64,000 nt of DNA from Shewanella insulae. GTDB taxonomy: Bacteria > Pseudomonadota > Gammaproteobacteria > Enterobacterales > Shewanellaceae. Position 1 is the first letter of the stretch; each line of letters begins with the position of its first letter. Positions 18,011 through 27,813 of the stretch are shown here, one piece after another. The notes below the pieces were generated by a model. The model saw only the letters and a program-made list of their open reading frames with translations, did no database searches and had not been told where the DNA came from. The stretch is taken from positions 123,455 to 187,454 of the forward strand of contig NZ_WRPA01000010.1 in assembly GCF_009831655.1 (NCBI RefSeq), written 5' to 3'. The position numbers and the translations under genes were made by a program.

Positions 18011-19927
18011 CTATCTCACCGAACTAAAGAGAGTGTCGAAAATTTCAGTGGCCGTGGTCATGATCCGCGCCGATGCCTGATAAGACTGTTGGAAACGCAT
18101 CAAATTGGCGGCCTCTTCATCCAGGTTTACGCCCGACTCACTCTGCACCCGGGTATAAGCCTGAGAATAGACGGCTTCGGCCGAACCGAAGGCCACCTCG
18201 GCGGCTTTAGCCTTGCCACCCACCTGCAACTTGGTGCCTTCGTAAACATCGGCCAGGGTCGAGCCTCCACTGTTCATCAGCTTGGTTTCCGCGAGCTTAG
18301 CCATGGCCACCGCGTTGGTGTTGTCCCCTTCGGCAAAGCTAAGGTCGAAGGTAAATCTGTCTGTAGCCGACGCGCTACTATCCACCTCGAAGGTGAAGCC
18401 ATAGGCACTGATAGAAGGTGGGGTAAAGGCTACCGGTCCACCGAGCGAGTTGCCCGCCGAATCGAATACCTCGAAGGTATTTGCCGCGGTATCTATCTCG
18501 AAGGTCAACTCGCTGCCTGTTAAGGGGAAGTTGGCCGCACTGCGATCGTCGATACTCACCAATTTAACCTGGGTATTGCCAGAATTAGCGGCATCTTGGG
18601 TTATCTTAGGCGCGGCGGCGGCTATCCCCTTAGGATCTGTCATCACTACCTTGATACCGGCCGCGGCGCCGGATGTGGGGCGGATCTCGAATCTATCCCC
18701 GGAGGCCATGGCGCCAGAATCGATATTGATGCTAAAGCCGTCACCACCGGTCAATTGACTGCCATTAAGGGTCAACGGCGTCACAGTGCCTGTGTCTATA
18801 TTCTTAAGCTCATAAGTGGCCGGCGCGGTAAAGGTCAGCTCATAGCTGCCACCGGACAGGGCATTCACATCATCTATGTTTACCCTTAAAGCCGCATTGC
18901 CCGTGTTATTTTCATATGCCCCGGCGCGGCCAACGGACATAGCGGGATCGTTTATATCGAGAAATAGATCACTACCCACTTGGCCGTTAAGATCGAAGCC
19001 TTGCGACTGCGCCTGATTGAAACTATCGGCAATCCCCAACGCCAACTGGCCCATCTCCAGCTGCGCCGGGATCAGTGTCTCGTCGCGAAATTGAAACAGA
19101 GCCCCCAGACTGCCGCCCACCTTGCTGGGATCGACCACTAGCGTCTGATCGCCTGCCGTGGTGGTAATGCGCAGCTCGCCGGCATAAGGATCGCCAGTAG
19201 TCGCTCCCATCTGCATCGAGACTTCGCCTGAGACCAACATGACGGCGCCGCCGAGCATGATACTCTTAGCGCCAGATTCGAGTGGGATCACGTTAACCTG
19301 TGCATATTCGCTGAGTTCCTGGATCAGCGCGTCCTGCTTGTCGAGCAGCTGCATGTCGGCCCCCTGGGACTTCATCAGCTCCTGGTTGATGTGACCAAGT
19401 TCTGTGCTTATCTCGTTGATGCGGTCCGTCACGGCCGAGATCTGATCGTTGGTCTGTTTCATCTGACCATCGAGTTGCGACTGCATCTGGTTGAGCGCCT
19501 TGGCGATCTGGTCTGCATTGCCCAGCAGGCTGCCGCGAATCCCCATATCGTCAGGCAGATCCGCCAAACTGTTGAGTCCGGCAAAGAGATCGTTAAGGCT
19601 CTGAGGCACCGCCTTGCCAATCTGAGAGAACAGCTGATCCAGCTCACTCATCTTGGTCTGTGTGGTCTGCGCCTGGCTCAGCGCCGTCTGACCGATACGC
19701 AGCTCGCGGGCGGCATATTCGTTATAGATACGCTTGACGTCGGTAATATAGGTACCGGCGCCATAGAAGCTGTTGCCCAGACGCTGGGACTCCAGGCTAG
19801 ACTGCTCCGCCACCTGGCGATGATAGCCCTGGGTATTGGCATTGGTAATATTGTTACTGGTCACCGCCAGCTGTGACTGAGAGGCAAGCACGCCAGTACG
19901 GGCGATATTCAGCAGATCCATCGACAT
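18011..19927 (-). CDS. flgK: FlgK hook-filament junction protein (HAP1)
   Basis: FlgK is the first junction protein on the hook tip. It has 638 residues. The rod/hook-type N-terminal motif LLNIARTGVLASQSQLAVTSNNITNANTQGY-like is split here into its two parts, and the C-terminal motif GVNLDEEAANLMRFQQSYQAS is present. The start ATG 19927 has AGAGG upstream. It is followed closely by flgL. Confidence 0.96.
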   Translation of the reverse strand: MSMDLLNIARTGVLASQSQLAVTSNNITNANTQGYHRQVAEQSSLESQRLGNSFYGAGTYITDVKRIYNEYAARELRIGQTALSQAQTTQTKMSELDQLFSQIGKAVPQSLNDLFAGLNSLADLPDDMGIRGSLLGNADQIAKALNQMQSQLDGQMKQTNDQISAVTDRINEISTELGHINQELMKSQGADMQLLDKQDALIQELSEYAQVNVIPLESGAKSIMLGGAVMLVSGEVSMQMGATTGDPYAGELRITTTAGDQTLVVDPSKVGGSLGALFQFRDETLIPAQLEMGQLALGIADSFNQAQSQGFDLNGQVGSDLFLDINDPAMSVGRAGAYENNTGNAALRVNIDDVNALSGGSYELTFTAPATYELKNIDTGTVTPLTLNGSQLTGGDGFSINIDSGAMASGDRFEIRPTSGAAAGIKVVMTDPKGIAAAAPKITQDAANSGNTQVKLVSIDDRSAANFPLTGSELTFEIDTAANTFEVFDSAGNSLGGPVAFTPPSISAYGFTFEVDSSASATDRFTFDLSFAEGDNTNAVAMAKLAETKLMNSGGSTLADVYEGTKLQVGGKAKAAEVAFGSAEAVYSQAYTRVQSESGVNLDEEAANLMRFQQSYQASARIMTTATEIFDTLFSSVR

Positions 19928-19970
19928 TATGCTTTACCTCTTGTTGCACCTGTTGTTAATCGAGAGTGCA

Positions 19971-20993
19971 TCACTGAGCCCCCCCTATCACGGCTGCGCC
20001 GAACTCTTTGTTTACCGCCTGAGTTACCGCCTGCATCACCTTGATCACCTTATCGGCGTAATCTGGGTCTGTAGCATAACCGGCATCCTGCAGGCCACGT
20101 ATGAAGGCGGCAGGGTTGGCAGCCTTTTCCATCGCCTCTTGATAACGAGCGCCTTCGGAAATGAAGGAAACGAAATCGTCAAAACTTTGTTTGATATCCT
20201 GATACACCCTGAAATCGGCTCGCTGTTTCACCGCAACACCATGTTCAAATTCCAGGGTACTTACGCCGGCGCGCTCACCATCCCAGCGACGGTCGGCCTT
20301 GATGTTAAACAGGTTATTGCTGGGCTGACCATCGGCTCGGCGTACCATCTTCTGGCCCCAACCCGTCTCGAGAGCCGACTGGGCAATCAATACCTCTGGG
20401 CTTGTCCCCAAGGCCTTAGCCGCCTGTTCGGCATGGGGATAGACAGCCTTGATGAACTCCTCACGGCTCTCGAAACCCTTATTTGCCAGACCAGTTGGCG
20501 CCTGAGACGGCAAGACCTTGCCGCTTACCAGCTCATCGAATACCTGCGGCAAGGGCTTATCACCGCTTGAAACCGGGCTTTGAACCTCAGTTTTGGCCAG
20601 AGACGGTGTATCCGTGGCTTGGGCACTGTTGGCAACCGGGTTCACCATGCCACCACGCAGCACGGAAGCCGGCGTCAGCTGACTCGTTTGCGGCGAGAGC
20701 TGCTGCACCATGAGATCCGCAAGGCCCAGCATCCCCTTGTCCGACAGGTTGACTGACATCTGCTGATCGTGCATCTGCTCATAAAACTTGGTGTACTGGC
20801 TGTTCATGGGGCTGTCTGACTCAAACACAGCATTGGCATCACGCATGCTTTTCATCAGCATCTGCACGAAGATGCCTTCAAACTGCTGCGCCACCTCTTT
20901 GAGGGCCGCCTTGTCATCTTTTTGCGCCTTGGAACGTAGGGAGTCCAGGCCCCCTATGTCCAAGAAATGCGATGCGTTTGACAGCTTATCCAT
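19971..20993 (-). CDS. flgJ: FlgJ rod cap and peptidoglycan hydrolase
   Basis: FlgJ caps the rod and opens peptidoglycan. The N-terminal part (about 1-110) has the rod-binding pattern EVAQQFEGIFVQMLMKSMRDA. The C-terminal part (about 180-330) is a glucosaminidase-type domain with LIAQSALETGWGQKMVRRADG. A Gln/Pro/Ser linker joins them. At 340 residues it is the two-domain form typical of gammaproteobacteria. Confidence 0.95.
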   Translation of the reverse strand: MDKLSNASHFLDIGGLDSLRSKAQKDDKAALKEVAQQFEGIFVQMLMKSMRDANAVFESDSPMNSQYTKFYEQMHDQQMSVNLSDKGMLGLADLMVQQLSPQTSQLTPASVLRGGMVNPVANSAQATDTPSLAKTEVQSPVSSGDKPLPQVFDELVSGKVLPSQAPTGLANKGFESREEFIKAVYPHAEQAAKALGTSPEVLIAQSALETGWGQKMVRRADGQPSNNLFNIKADRRWDGERAGVSTLEFEHGVAVKQRADFRVYQDIKQSFDDFVSFISEGARYQEAMEKAANPAAFIRGLQDAGYATDPDYADKVIKVMQAVTQAVNKEFGAAVIGGAQ

Positions 20994-21042
20994 GTTCTAT
21001 CCCGAAGCGTCTGCGACGACTATCAATCGTCTGCGACAAAAT

Positions 21043-22134
21043 TTAGATGATGATAAGCTCACCATGCAAAGCACCTGCCACCTTTAACGCTTCTAAGATG
21101 GCTAACACGTCAGATGGCGCGGCGCCGACCAGATTAACCGCCCGCACCAGCTCATCGAGCGTAGTGCCAGGGTTGAACAGGAACATGCGACTATCTTCCT
21201 CCGAGGCATCTATGGTGCTGTCGCTGGTGACGACTGTATTGCCCCCCGCCAATGGATTAGGCTGAGACACCTGAGTCGCCTCGGCGATGGTTACCGTCAG
21301 GCCACCATGGGTCACGGCCGCAGGTAATAGACGCACATCTTTACCCACCACTATGGTGCCGGTGCGGGAGTTGACGATCACCTTGGCCGACTCGGACGCT
21401 GGCTCCACCTCGATATTTTCCAGCGTCGCCAGAAAGGAGACTCGCTGAGACACATCTCGCGGCGCACTCACCTGCACCGATGCCGCATCCAGTGGACGTG
21501 CCATACCCGGGCCTAGGAGATCGTTGATGGCATCCGCGAGGCGCTTAGCCGTCGAAAAATCGGCGCGGCGCAGGTTAAAGGTCAGATGATCGCCGGTGGA
21601 GAATGGTGTCGCCACGGTACGCTCAACGATGGCGCCGTTGGGAATACGCCCAACGGTGGGGGTATTCTGAATCACCTTAGAGCCATCGAGCCCTTCGGCG
21701 CTAAAGCCGCTGACCACCATGCTGCCCTGTGCTATGGCATATACGTTGCCGTCGACCCCCTTTAGGAAGGTCTGCAGCAAGGTGCCGCCACGCAGGCTCT
21801 TGGCCTCACCTAGGCTAGAGACGGTGACATCCAATGTCTGTCCCGGCTTGATGAATGCCGGCATGTCGGCATTCACAGCCACCACGGCGACGTTCTTGAT
21901 CTTGGGGCGGAAGTTATCGGGCAGATTGATGCCGAAGTTTTTCAGCATGGTCTTGAAGGTCTGCTCGGTATAACGTGTCTTCTCACCGGTACCCGGTAGG
22001 CCGACCACCAGACCATAGCCGATCAGCTGATTGCTACGCACCCCTTGTACGTTGGCGATATCCTTGATGCGCTGAGCCGAGGTGACGCTTGAAAACACCA
22101 TCAAGGCACAGGCCAATAATAATTTCATCTTCAT
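21043..22134 (-). CDS. flgI: FlgI flagellar P-ring protein
   Basis: FlgI forms the periplasmic bushing around the rod. I start at ATG 22134 ([12 protein letters not shown]), with GGAG eight bases upstream; this opens on a signal peptide ending near SVTSAQ. The open frame runs to 22188 but the extra residues destroy the signal peptide. The mature part starts [22 protein letters not shown], a strong FlgI signature. The length is 363 residues, normal. Confidence 0.96.
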   Translation of the reverse strand: MKMKLLLACALMVFSSVTSAQRIKDIANVQGVRSNQLIGYGLVVGLPGTGEKTRYTEQTFKTMLKNFGINLPDNFRPKIKNVAVVAVNADMPAFIKPGQTLDVTVSSLGEAKSLRGGTLLQTFLKGVDGNVYAIAQGSMVVSGFSAEGLDGSKVIQNTPTVGRIPNGAIVERTVATPFSTGDHLTFNLRRADFSTAKRLADAINDLLGPGMARPLDAASVQVSAPRDVSQRVSFLATLENIEVEPASESAKVIVNSRTGTIVVGKDVRLLPAAVTHGGLTVTIAEATQVSQPNPLAGGNTVVTSDSTIDASEEDSRMFLFNPGTTLDELVRAVNLVGAAPSDVLAILEALKVAGALHGELIII

Positions 22135-22145
22135 GACATCGCTCC

Positions 22146-22835
22146 TTAGAAGGGCCACCAGTCGCTCATAAAGAACTGGCTCAACCAACCCACTTTCTGT
22201 GCATCGGCAAAGGTGCCCGTGCCGCTGTATTGAATACGGGCATTGGCCACACGCTGAGAGTCGATAGTGTTATCGGGACGAATATCCTGCGAGCGCACTA
22301 TGCCGGTGAGCCTGACAAATTCATCGCCATTATTGATGGTAATCCACTTCTCGCCGCGGATCACCAGGTTGCCGTTGTTGAGCACCTGCATCACGTTGGC
22401 CGAGATGCTACCCGACAGGCTGTTGCTCTGATCCGCATCGGACTCACGCTTAGTATTCATGCTGTCTTTGTAGCGCAGGTCGATGGGCGAGCCGCTGATG
22501 GTGACATTGCCCCCGCCGGCATAGATGGGGTCCAGCGTCAGATCTGAGCCCTTCTTCAGCTCATTGTTGGCGCTCTTCTTCGCCTTGGTCGACTCTTGCA
22601 GGATCACAGTAATAATATCGCCGACCTTAAGCGCCTTGATGTCGGAATAGAGGCTGGAAGCCTGGCTATCCTGATACATGGAGCCCGTGGCGGCGATCTT
22701 GGTCGGCGGCGCCTCGGGATACACGGGAGCATAGTAAGGGTCATCGGCGATCGGCTTCTGGTTGGTTGAGGCGCAGCCCACCAACGCCAGCGCAACCGCT
22801 AAGACAGATGACTTAGCCATAACAAACTTAGTCAT
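22146..22835 (-). CDS. flgH: FlgH flagellar L-ring lipoprotein
   Basis: FlgH is the outer membrane ring. The protein has 229 residues with a lipoprotein signal ending in LVGC near residue 21. The conserved core includes [21 protein letters not shown], then [22 protein letters not shown] and ending near [13 protein letters not shown]. It sits between flgG and flgI. Confidence 0.96.
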   Translation of the reverse strand: MTKFVMAKSSVLAVALALVGCASTNQKPIADDPYYAPVYPEAPPTKIAATGSMYQDSQASSLYSDIKALKVGDIITVILQESTKAKKSANNELKKGSDLTLDPIYAGGGNVTISGSPIDLRYKDSMNTKRESDADQSNSLSGSISANVMQVLNNGNLVIRGEKWITINNGDEFVRLTGIVRSQDIRPDNTIDSQRVANARIQYSGTGTFADAQKVGWLSQFFMSDWWPF

Positions 22836-22844
22836 ATCAAACCT

Positions 22845-23633
22845 CTACAAATTCTGATTGACGTAAGAGAGCATCTGATCGACGGCCGAGATCACCTTAG
22901 AGTTCATCTCGTAGATGCGCTGGCTCTCGATCAAGTTCACCAGCTCCTCGGTCACGTTGACGTTAGAAGTTTCCAGCGCCCCCTGACGAATAGCGCCCAT
23001 GCCATCCAGTGAGGCGGTGCCCTGAATCGGCGTGCCGCTGGCACCGGTTTCCAGATAGAGGTTCTGCCCCATAGGATCCAGGCCGCTCGGATTGATGAAA
23101 TCTGACATACTCAGCTGACCCACCACCTGGTTTTCCGCCGCACCAGGGGTCTTCACCGAGACTTCCCCTTCGGCAGACACGGTAATGCTGGTCGCATCAT
23201 CCGGGATGGTGATCGCAGGTTGCAGCACATAGCCAGAACCCGGGGTCACGATCTGCCCGGTATCGTCTAAGGTAAACTGACCATTTCGCGTATAGGCTGT
23301 GGTGCCATCGGGCAGCTGCACCTCGAAGAACCCCGGGCCTTCTATCATCAGATCCAGTGAGTTGTCTGTGGTGAGCATATTGCCCTGAGTAAACATCTTC
23401 TGGGTTGCCACCACCTTAGTACCCGCGCCTATGTTTAAGCCGTTGGGTAACTTGGTGTTGGAGGCGCTGATCCCGCCCGCCTGATTCACTGTCTGATAGA
23501 GCAGATCTTCGAAAACGGCTCGGCTCTTCTTGTACCCAACTGTGCTGGCATTGGCCACATTGTTGGAGATCACCGAAATGTCTGTTTGCTGGGCATCTAA
23601 GCCAGTCTTACTAATCCATAACGCCGGATGCAT
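22845..23633 (-). CDS. flgG: FlgG distal rod protein
   Basis: FlgG builds the distal rod. It starts MHPALWISKTGLDAQQTDIS and has the rod N-motif ISVISNNVANASTVGYKKSR and the C-motif NVNVTEELVNLIESQRIYEM. It has 262 residues, like all FlgG proteins. It lies 10 bp after flgF and 9 bp before flgH. Confidence 0.96.
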   Translation of the reverse strand: MHPALWISKTGLDAQQTDISVISNNVANASTVGYKKSRAVFEDLLYQTVNQAGGISASNTKLPNGLNIGAGTKVVATQKMFTQGNMLTTDNSLDLMIEGPGFFEVQLPDGTTAYTRNGQFTLDDTGQIVTPGSGYVLQPAITIPDDATSITVSAEGEVSVKTPGAAENQVVGQLSMSDFINPSGLDPMGQNLYLETGASGTPIQGTASLDGMGAIRQGALETSNVNVTEELVNLIESQRIYEMNSKVISAVDQMLSYVNQNL

Positions 23634-23643
23634 AATCTATCTC

Positions 23644-24387
23644 CTAACTAATGCGCATTAATGACGAAGAGGCTTGATCCATCTCTTCGGCGGTTTTCAT
23701 CATCTTGACCTGCATCTCAAATTGACGCTGCAGATCGATTAAAGAGACCATCTCGTCGACGGCATTGACATTACTGCCTTCGATGGCGCCACTCTCCACG
23801 GCAACATTGGGATCGGCCGGGGCGTTAACGCCAGACATTTGACGAAACAGACCATCCTCGCCGCGCATCAGGTTCTGGTTACCAGGATTAACCAACTTGA
23901 TGCGGCCGACCTCCTCGACGACTTCGGCAGTAGAACCGAGCGGTCTGACCGAGATGGTGCCATCCTGGGCGATTTCGACCTTTTCGATGGGAAGGGGCAA
24001 CACGATGGGACCGGCATCGCCCATGACGGGGTTGCCTCTGTCATTACGCAGCAGGCCTGAGGTATCGAAACTCAGGCTACCCGAGCGGGTATAGGCTTCA
24101 CCGCCATCGACGGCCTGCACGGCAATCCAACCATCGCCTTTCACCGCGATATCGAGATCCCGTCCCGTAGTCTTAATCGGACCGGCGACAAAGTTAGCCG
24201 ACGGGTTCTCTGTCATCGAAAACACCCGTGTAGGCAACCCTTCACCAAAAGCCTGCATAGATCTGGCCTGTTCCAGATCAGACTTAAAGCCATCGGTATT
24301 GGCGTTGGCAAGGTTGTTGGCACGTACTGCCAGCGAATGCATATTCTGCTTGGCGCCACTCATGGCGACATAGAGTAATTTATCCAC
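23644..24387 (-). CDS. flgF: FlgF proximal rod protein
   Basis: FlgF is part of the proximal rod. I start at GTG 24387, which reads MDKLLYVAMSGAKQNM, the usual FlgF opening, with GGAG just upstream. A TTG five codons earlier would only add unrelated residues. It has the rod motif VRANNLANANTDGFK and the C-terminal NVNAVDEMVSLIDLQRQFEMQ. It is first in the flgFGHIJ(KL) operon behind a sigma-54 element. Confidence 0.95.
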   Translation of the reverse strand: MDKLLYVAMSGAKQNMHSLAVRANNLANANTDGFKSDLEQARSMQAFGEGLPTRVFSMTENPSANFVAGPIKTTGRDLDIAVKGDGWIAVQAVDGGEAYTRSGSLSFDTSGLLRNDRGNPVMGDAGPIVLPLPIEKVEIAQDGTISVRPLGSTAEVVEEVGRIKLVNPGNQNLMRGEDGLFRQMSGVNAPADPNVAVESGAIEGSNVNAVDEMVSLIDLQRQFEMQVKMMKTAEEMDQASSSLMRIS

Positions 24388-24436
24388 TTGCTGCTCCGTC
24401 AATGTTTCAACTAAAACTGTCTAATAACAGAACAAA

Positions 24437-24451
24437 GCAAACATCATGCCA
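24437..24451 (-). promoter_or_regulatory. Sigma-54 promoter of flgFGHIJ(KL)
   Basis: The minus strand reads TGGCATGATGTTTGC, a full match to TGGCAY-N5-TTGC. It lies 50 bp upstream of the flgF GTG and separates these genes from flgBCDE. Confidence 0.8.
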
Positions 24452-24533
24452 AACAATGGATTTGGTTAAACAGGCTAAATCAAGCAGATAGAAATGAAGC
24501 TAAGGGAGGAAAGAAGAAGCGGCAAGATAAGCG

Positions 24534-24564
24534 GAAATGTGTTGCCGCCTTGGCAACACATTTC
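24534..24564 (-). terminator. Strong hairpin after flgE
   Basis: GAAATGTGTTGCC (24534-24546) and GGCAACACATTTC (24552-24564) form a perfect 13-bp stem with a five-base loop, 22 bp downstream of the flgE stop. No long T-run follows on the minus strand, but stem strength and position point to a transcript end for flgBCDE. Confidence 0.6.
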
Positions 24565-24586
24565 ACTAATAGCACTAGGCAACAGC

Positions 24587-25948
24587 TTAACGGATCTGCA
24601 GTACCGTCTGCTGCAGGGTGTTGTTCACTTCCAAGGTACGTGAGTTCGCCTGGAAGTTGCGCTGGGCCGAAATAAGATCCACCAGCTCAGTGGTGAGGTC
24701 GACGTTTGACTGCTCTAGGGCCGAGGAGCGAATGCTACCAAAGGTGCCGCTGTTGGCCTCACCCGCCAGTGCAGGACCCGAGTCAAGGCTCTCCTTCCAA
24801 GAGGTATTTCCCGCCTGGGTCAGGCCCTGCTCGTTAGAGAAGCGCGCCAGGGCGACACGGGCCAGCGGCACGGTTGAGCCGTTACTGTAACTGGCGTTGA
24901 TCAAACCATCGGCGCCCACTTCTACGTTAGTCAGACGACCAACGGTAGTACCATCCTGACTAAGCTCGGTCACCTCGAAGGGTGAAGCGTACTGGGTCGG
25001 GCTGTTAAAATTAAGCGTGAGTGTCTGGGTTCCGTCTGTACCAGGGCCCAAGACATTGGCGCCGCTCACCCCTAGTTGCTCAGTGGTGATCACTGCAGGA
25101 TCACTACCTGTGTATGCGCCCGTATCGTTGAAAGATAATACCGAGCCCTTCCAGCCGCTGGCATTGACCGCAGTGCCACTAGCATCGGCCACGCCGTCAC
25201 CCGTGGTATCACGGCCATAGGTACCGGCCGCGCCGGCCAGATCCACCTGCTTACCGTCTACCGCATAGAAGGCCACCCAGTTACTGGTACCTGTATAGGC
25301 CGCTTCGGGTGGACGCACAAAATAGGTAGTCAGAATGTGGGGCTCACCGAGAGAGTCATACATGGTGACCGAGGTCGAGTTATTATAGGTATCAGGGTCG
25401 TTCGGATTGAAGTTCGCCGGATCTAAGGTGCTCTCCCCAGCGTTAAGGTTCATCTGAATTCCGATGTTGTCGGTTTTCTGCGGGCTACCCGCGGTATCGG
25501 GGATCTTCACCGGCTGAGTGGTGGTGAGACTCACCGAGGTCGAGTTACCATCCTTATCGACCGGGAAGGTCTGCAGATAGGCACCGGCCGAATTAACCAA
25601 GTAGCTGTCGGCGTCCACCTTAAAGGCACCGGCGCGAGTGTAGGAGAGATCTTGCGAGCCCACTTCTGATGAGGTCACGAAGAATCCTCCACCATTGATC
25701 GCCATATCCAACGCGTTGCTGGTAAATTGCAGACTGCCCTGCTGGAACTGCTGCGCAACCTGGGCCGTGGTGACACCGCCACCAACCGTGGTCTTGCTGT
25801 TGGCGAAGATAGAGCTGGCATACACGTCGGCGAACTCGGCGCGCGACTCCTTAAAACCTGTAGTGTTAACGTTGGCGATGTTATTCGCCGTGGTATTGAG
25901 ATCTTTTTGCGCCGCCGCGATACCACTCAATGCAATGTTAAATGACAT
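24587..25948 (-). CDS. flgE: FlgE hook protein
   Basis: FlgE is the hook subunit. The protein has 453 residues. It opens MSFNIALSGIAAAQKDLNTT, carries the N-motif TANNIANVNTTGFKESRAEF, and ends with the C-motif NVDLTTELVDLISAQRNFQAN. The variable middle is longer than in enterics, as in other polar flagella. It follows flgD by 63 bp. Confidence 0.96.
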   Translation of the reverse strand: MSFNIALSGIAAAQKDLNTTANNIANVNTTGFKESRAEFADVYASSIFANSKTTVGGGVTTAQVAQQFQQGSLQFTSNALDMAINGGGFFVTSSEVGSQDLSYTRAGAFKVDADSYLVNSAGAYLQTFPVDKDGNSTSVSLTTTQPVKIPDTAGSPQKTDNIGIQMNLNAGESTLDPANFNPNDPDTYNNSTSVTMYDSLGEPHILTTYFVRPPEAAYTGTSNWVAFYAVDGKQVDLAGAAGTYGRDTTGDGVADASGTAVNASGWKGSVLSFNDTGAYTGSDPAVITTEQLGVSGANVLGPGTDGTQTLTLNFNSPTQYASPFEVTELSQDGTTVGRLTNVEVGADGLINASYSNGSTVPLARVALARFSNEQGLTQAGNTSWKESLDSGPALAGEANSGTFGSIRSSALEQSNVDLTTELVDLISAQRNFQANSRTLEVNNTLQQTVLQIR

Positions 25949-26011
25949 AAATCACCTCACTAAAAATTAGTTATCTGTTCTGGACTTGAGTGTCCTAACG
26001 CTCTGCTTTGT

Positions 26012-26794
26012 CTAGGTTTCAGACACGGCCAGAACATCACCGAGTTTGATACCGCCTATGCCTCTCAGATTGAGAATCGCGCCAGTACTTGCCGTCCCCA
26101 GCGAAACACTCGTCACATGGGCGTAGGTCGATACGGCTAAATCTTCACTCTTACCATCTACCTTGCCCGATGCCTTGATGGCATAGGTGCCACTGGCAAC
26201 GGGTTCGCCATCCTTATCCAGTCCATCCCATGACACATCTATGTTGCCGCCATCACTGCCATCGACAGTAAAGGTCTTAACTAGTTGCCCCTTCTCGTCC
26301 TCGATACGCACAGTGATCGACTCGATAGGCTCCGGGGTACTGATCACCCCTTTCAGCACGGGATCTTCGGCCGAAATATGTCCGGTATCGGATGGGATCA
26401 ACACCTTCTGTCCCACCAGCCCCGAGGCCTGCAGCGCCTGGCTCGACGTCATCACGGTATTGAGGTTTACGATCTCCTCATTGAGCTTGCTGATACCGTC
26501 CACGGTAGAGAAGGACGCCATCTGGGCGATCATCTGATCGTTATCTACCGGCTTAAAAGGATCCTGCATCGACAGCTGCTGACTGAGCAGGGAGAAGAAA
26601 TCCTCCTGGGTCAGCTCCTGGCTCTTAGCCTCGGGAATCGAAGACTCCTCCTGCAGTCGCATGCTGTCGAGAAAAGGATTCCCCGTCGTCTGGGTAGTTT
26701 CCTGACTACTGGATGCCTGAGGCGTCACCGACTGGGTGCTCTGGGTCGAGCTGGTTTGCGCAACCTGAGTATTTAATGGATTAACTAGGCTCAC
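26012..26794 (-). CDS. flgD: FlgD hook-capping protein
   Basis: FlgD caps the growing hook. The N-terminal half is Gln/Ser/Thr-rich, then TQEDFFSLLSQQLSMQDPFKPVDNDQ-type motif appears (here split: EDFFSLLSQQLSMQDP, FKPVDNDQMIAQMASFSTV), the FlgD signature. A FlgD Ig-like and Tudor-like C-terminal region follows (VRIEDEKGQLVKTF; DVSWDGLDKDGEPVASGTY). The length is 260 residues. It is in flgBCDE. Confidence 0.95.
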   Translation of the reverse strand: MSLVNPLNTQVAQTSSTQSTQSVTPQASSSQETTQTTGNPFLDSMRLQEESSIPEAKSQELTQEDFFSLLSQQLSMQDPFKPVDNDQMIAQMASFSTVDGISKLNEEIVNLNTVMTSSQALQASGLVGQKVLIPSDTGHISAEDPVLKGVISTPEPIESITVRIEDEKGQLVKTFTVDGSDGGNIDVSWDGLDKDGEPVASGTYAIKASGKVDGKSEDLAVSTYAHVTSVSLGTASTGAILNLRGIGGIKLGDVLAVSET

Positions 26795-26804
26795 GACTTA
26801 CCCC

Positions 26805-27224
26805 CTAGGAATTGCCAATGCGTAAGGTTTGCTGAAGCATGGACTTAGCCGCATCCGCAACCTGCACATTCATCTGATAGGAACGAGAGGCCGAGATCAT
26901 ATTGGCCATCTCCTCCATGACATTGACATTCGGCTTATAGATAAACCCATCGGCATCCGCTAACGGATGATCCGGTGAATACTCTTTCTGTAGCGGCTTA
27001 TCGCTCTCTACGATGCCGGCCACCTTTACCGCCTGGCTGGTCTGTTGCTGATGACTGGCCTTGGCCAGCTCGGCCTCGAATACGGGGTGGCGGGCGCGAT
27101 AGGTCTGATCCACACTGCTGGAGACAGAATCGGCATTAGCTATGTTACTGGCAGTGGTATTTAACCTGACCGACTGCGCCGACATACCAGAGCCGGCCAC
27201 ATTGAAGATATTAAAAAGGCTCAT
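26805..27224 (-). CDS. flgC: FlgC proximal rod protein
   Basis: FlgC is a proximal rod subunit. At 139 residues it is normal. It opens MSLFNIFNVAGSGMSAQSVR, with TTASNIANADSVSSSVDQTY and the C-motif NVNVMEEMANMISASRSYQMN. It is two bases downstream of flgB. Confidence 0.96.
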   Translation of the reverse strand: MSLFNIFNVAGSGMSAQSVRLNTTASNIANADSVSSSVDQTYRARHPVFEAELAKASHQQQTSQAVKVAGIVESDKPLQKEYSPDHPLADADGFIYKPNVNVMEEMANMISASRSYQMNVQVADAAKSMLQQTLRIGNS

Positions 27225-27226
27225 GA

Positions 27227-27625
27227 TTACGTTCCTTTAAGGGCTTTTTTCAGGCCGGAAAACTTACCGTCAAGAAAACCTAACGACATCTGATACTCGA
27301 GCGCATTCTGCATAAACTCAGACTGTTCCTGCTGAATATCCACCGTATTACCGTCTCCGGTATCGGGCTGATTGGGCACCCGATAGCTGATGTGTTGCTG
27401 AGAAAGCGCGGCCAAATCGAAGTGCTTCTCGTTGCTACGGCTCATCGCCAGCCCACCTTGGGCCGTACGCGCCGCCTGTAGCGCCTTATCAAAATCAAGG
27501 TCTTTCGCCTTGTAATGTGGGGTATCGGCGTTGGCGATATTTGACGAGATCACCTCGGCCCGCGCCGACCGTATCCCCAAGGTATACTGATGTATCCCCA
27601 ATGCCTTATCGAAACTTATCGCCAT
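27227..27625 (-). CDS. flgB: FlgB proximal rod protein
   Basis: FlgB is a proximal rod subunit, 132 residues from ATG 27625 ([20 protein letters not shown]), with GGAGG eight bases upstream. The open frame extends to 27658, but that reaches into the promoter leader. The rod motif [20 protein letters not shown] is present. It is first in flgBCDE behind the sigma-54 element at 27660. Confidence 0.96.
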   Translation of the reverse strand: MAISFDKALGIHQYTLGIRSARAEVISSNIANADTPHYKAKDLDFDKALQAARTAQGGLAMSRSNEKHFDLAALSQQHISYRVPNQPDTGDGNTVDIQQEQSEFMQNALEYQMSLGFLDGKFSGLKKALKGT

Positions 27626-27659
27626 AAAATTGCCTCCACACACGAATGTCATAAACAAA

Positions 27660-27674
27660 GCAATACTTGTGCCA
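27660..27674 (-). promoter_or_regulatory. Sigma-54 promoter of flgBCDE
   Basis: The minus strand reads TGGCACAAGTATTGC, a full match to the RpoN consensus and the best in the window. The start point would be near 27648, leaving a leader of about 23 bases. Confidence 0.85.
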
Positions 27675-27734
27675 ATAAAATCGACTCTGGATAACTTGCA
27701 CGGATAGATGCACGCTAGAAATGCGAGGCATAAA

Positions 27735-27758
27735 AAATGCCAGCGATGGCTGGCATTT
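27735..27758 (-). terminator. Intrinsic terminator after cheR
   Basis: On the minus strand AAATGCCAGC pairs with GCTGGCATTT around CATC and continues into TTT. A ten-pair stem with a four-base loop, 56 bp after the cheR stop, separates cheVR from flgB. Confidence 0.8.
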
Positions 27759-27813
27759 GAAACTTGATAACTAACTCAGAGGGTTAGCGGCCTACAGGCC
27801 TAAGTGAATCACA

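Noticed and set aside
18089..19876. Several plus-strand frames opposite flgK
   Set aside because: All are antisense to an intact FlgK and read as low-complexity mirrored sequence.
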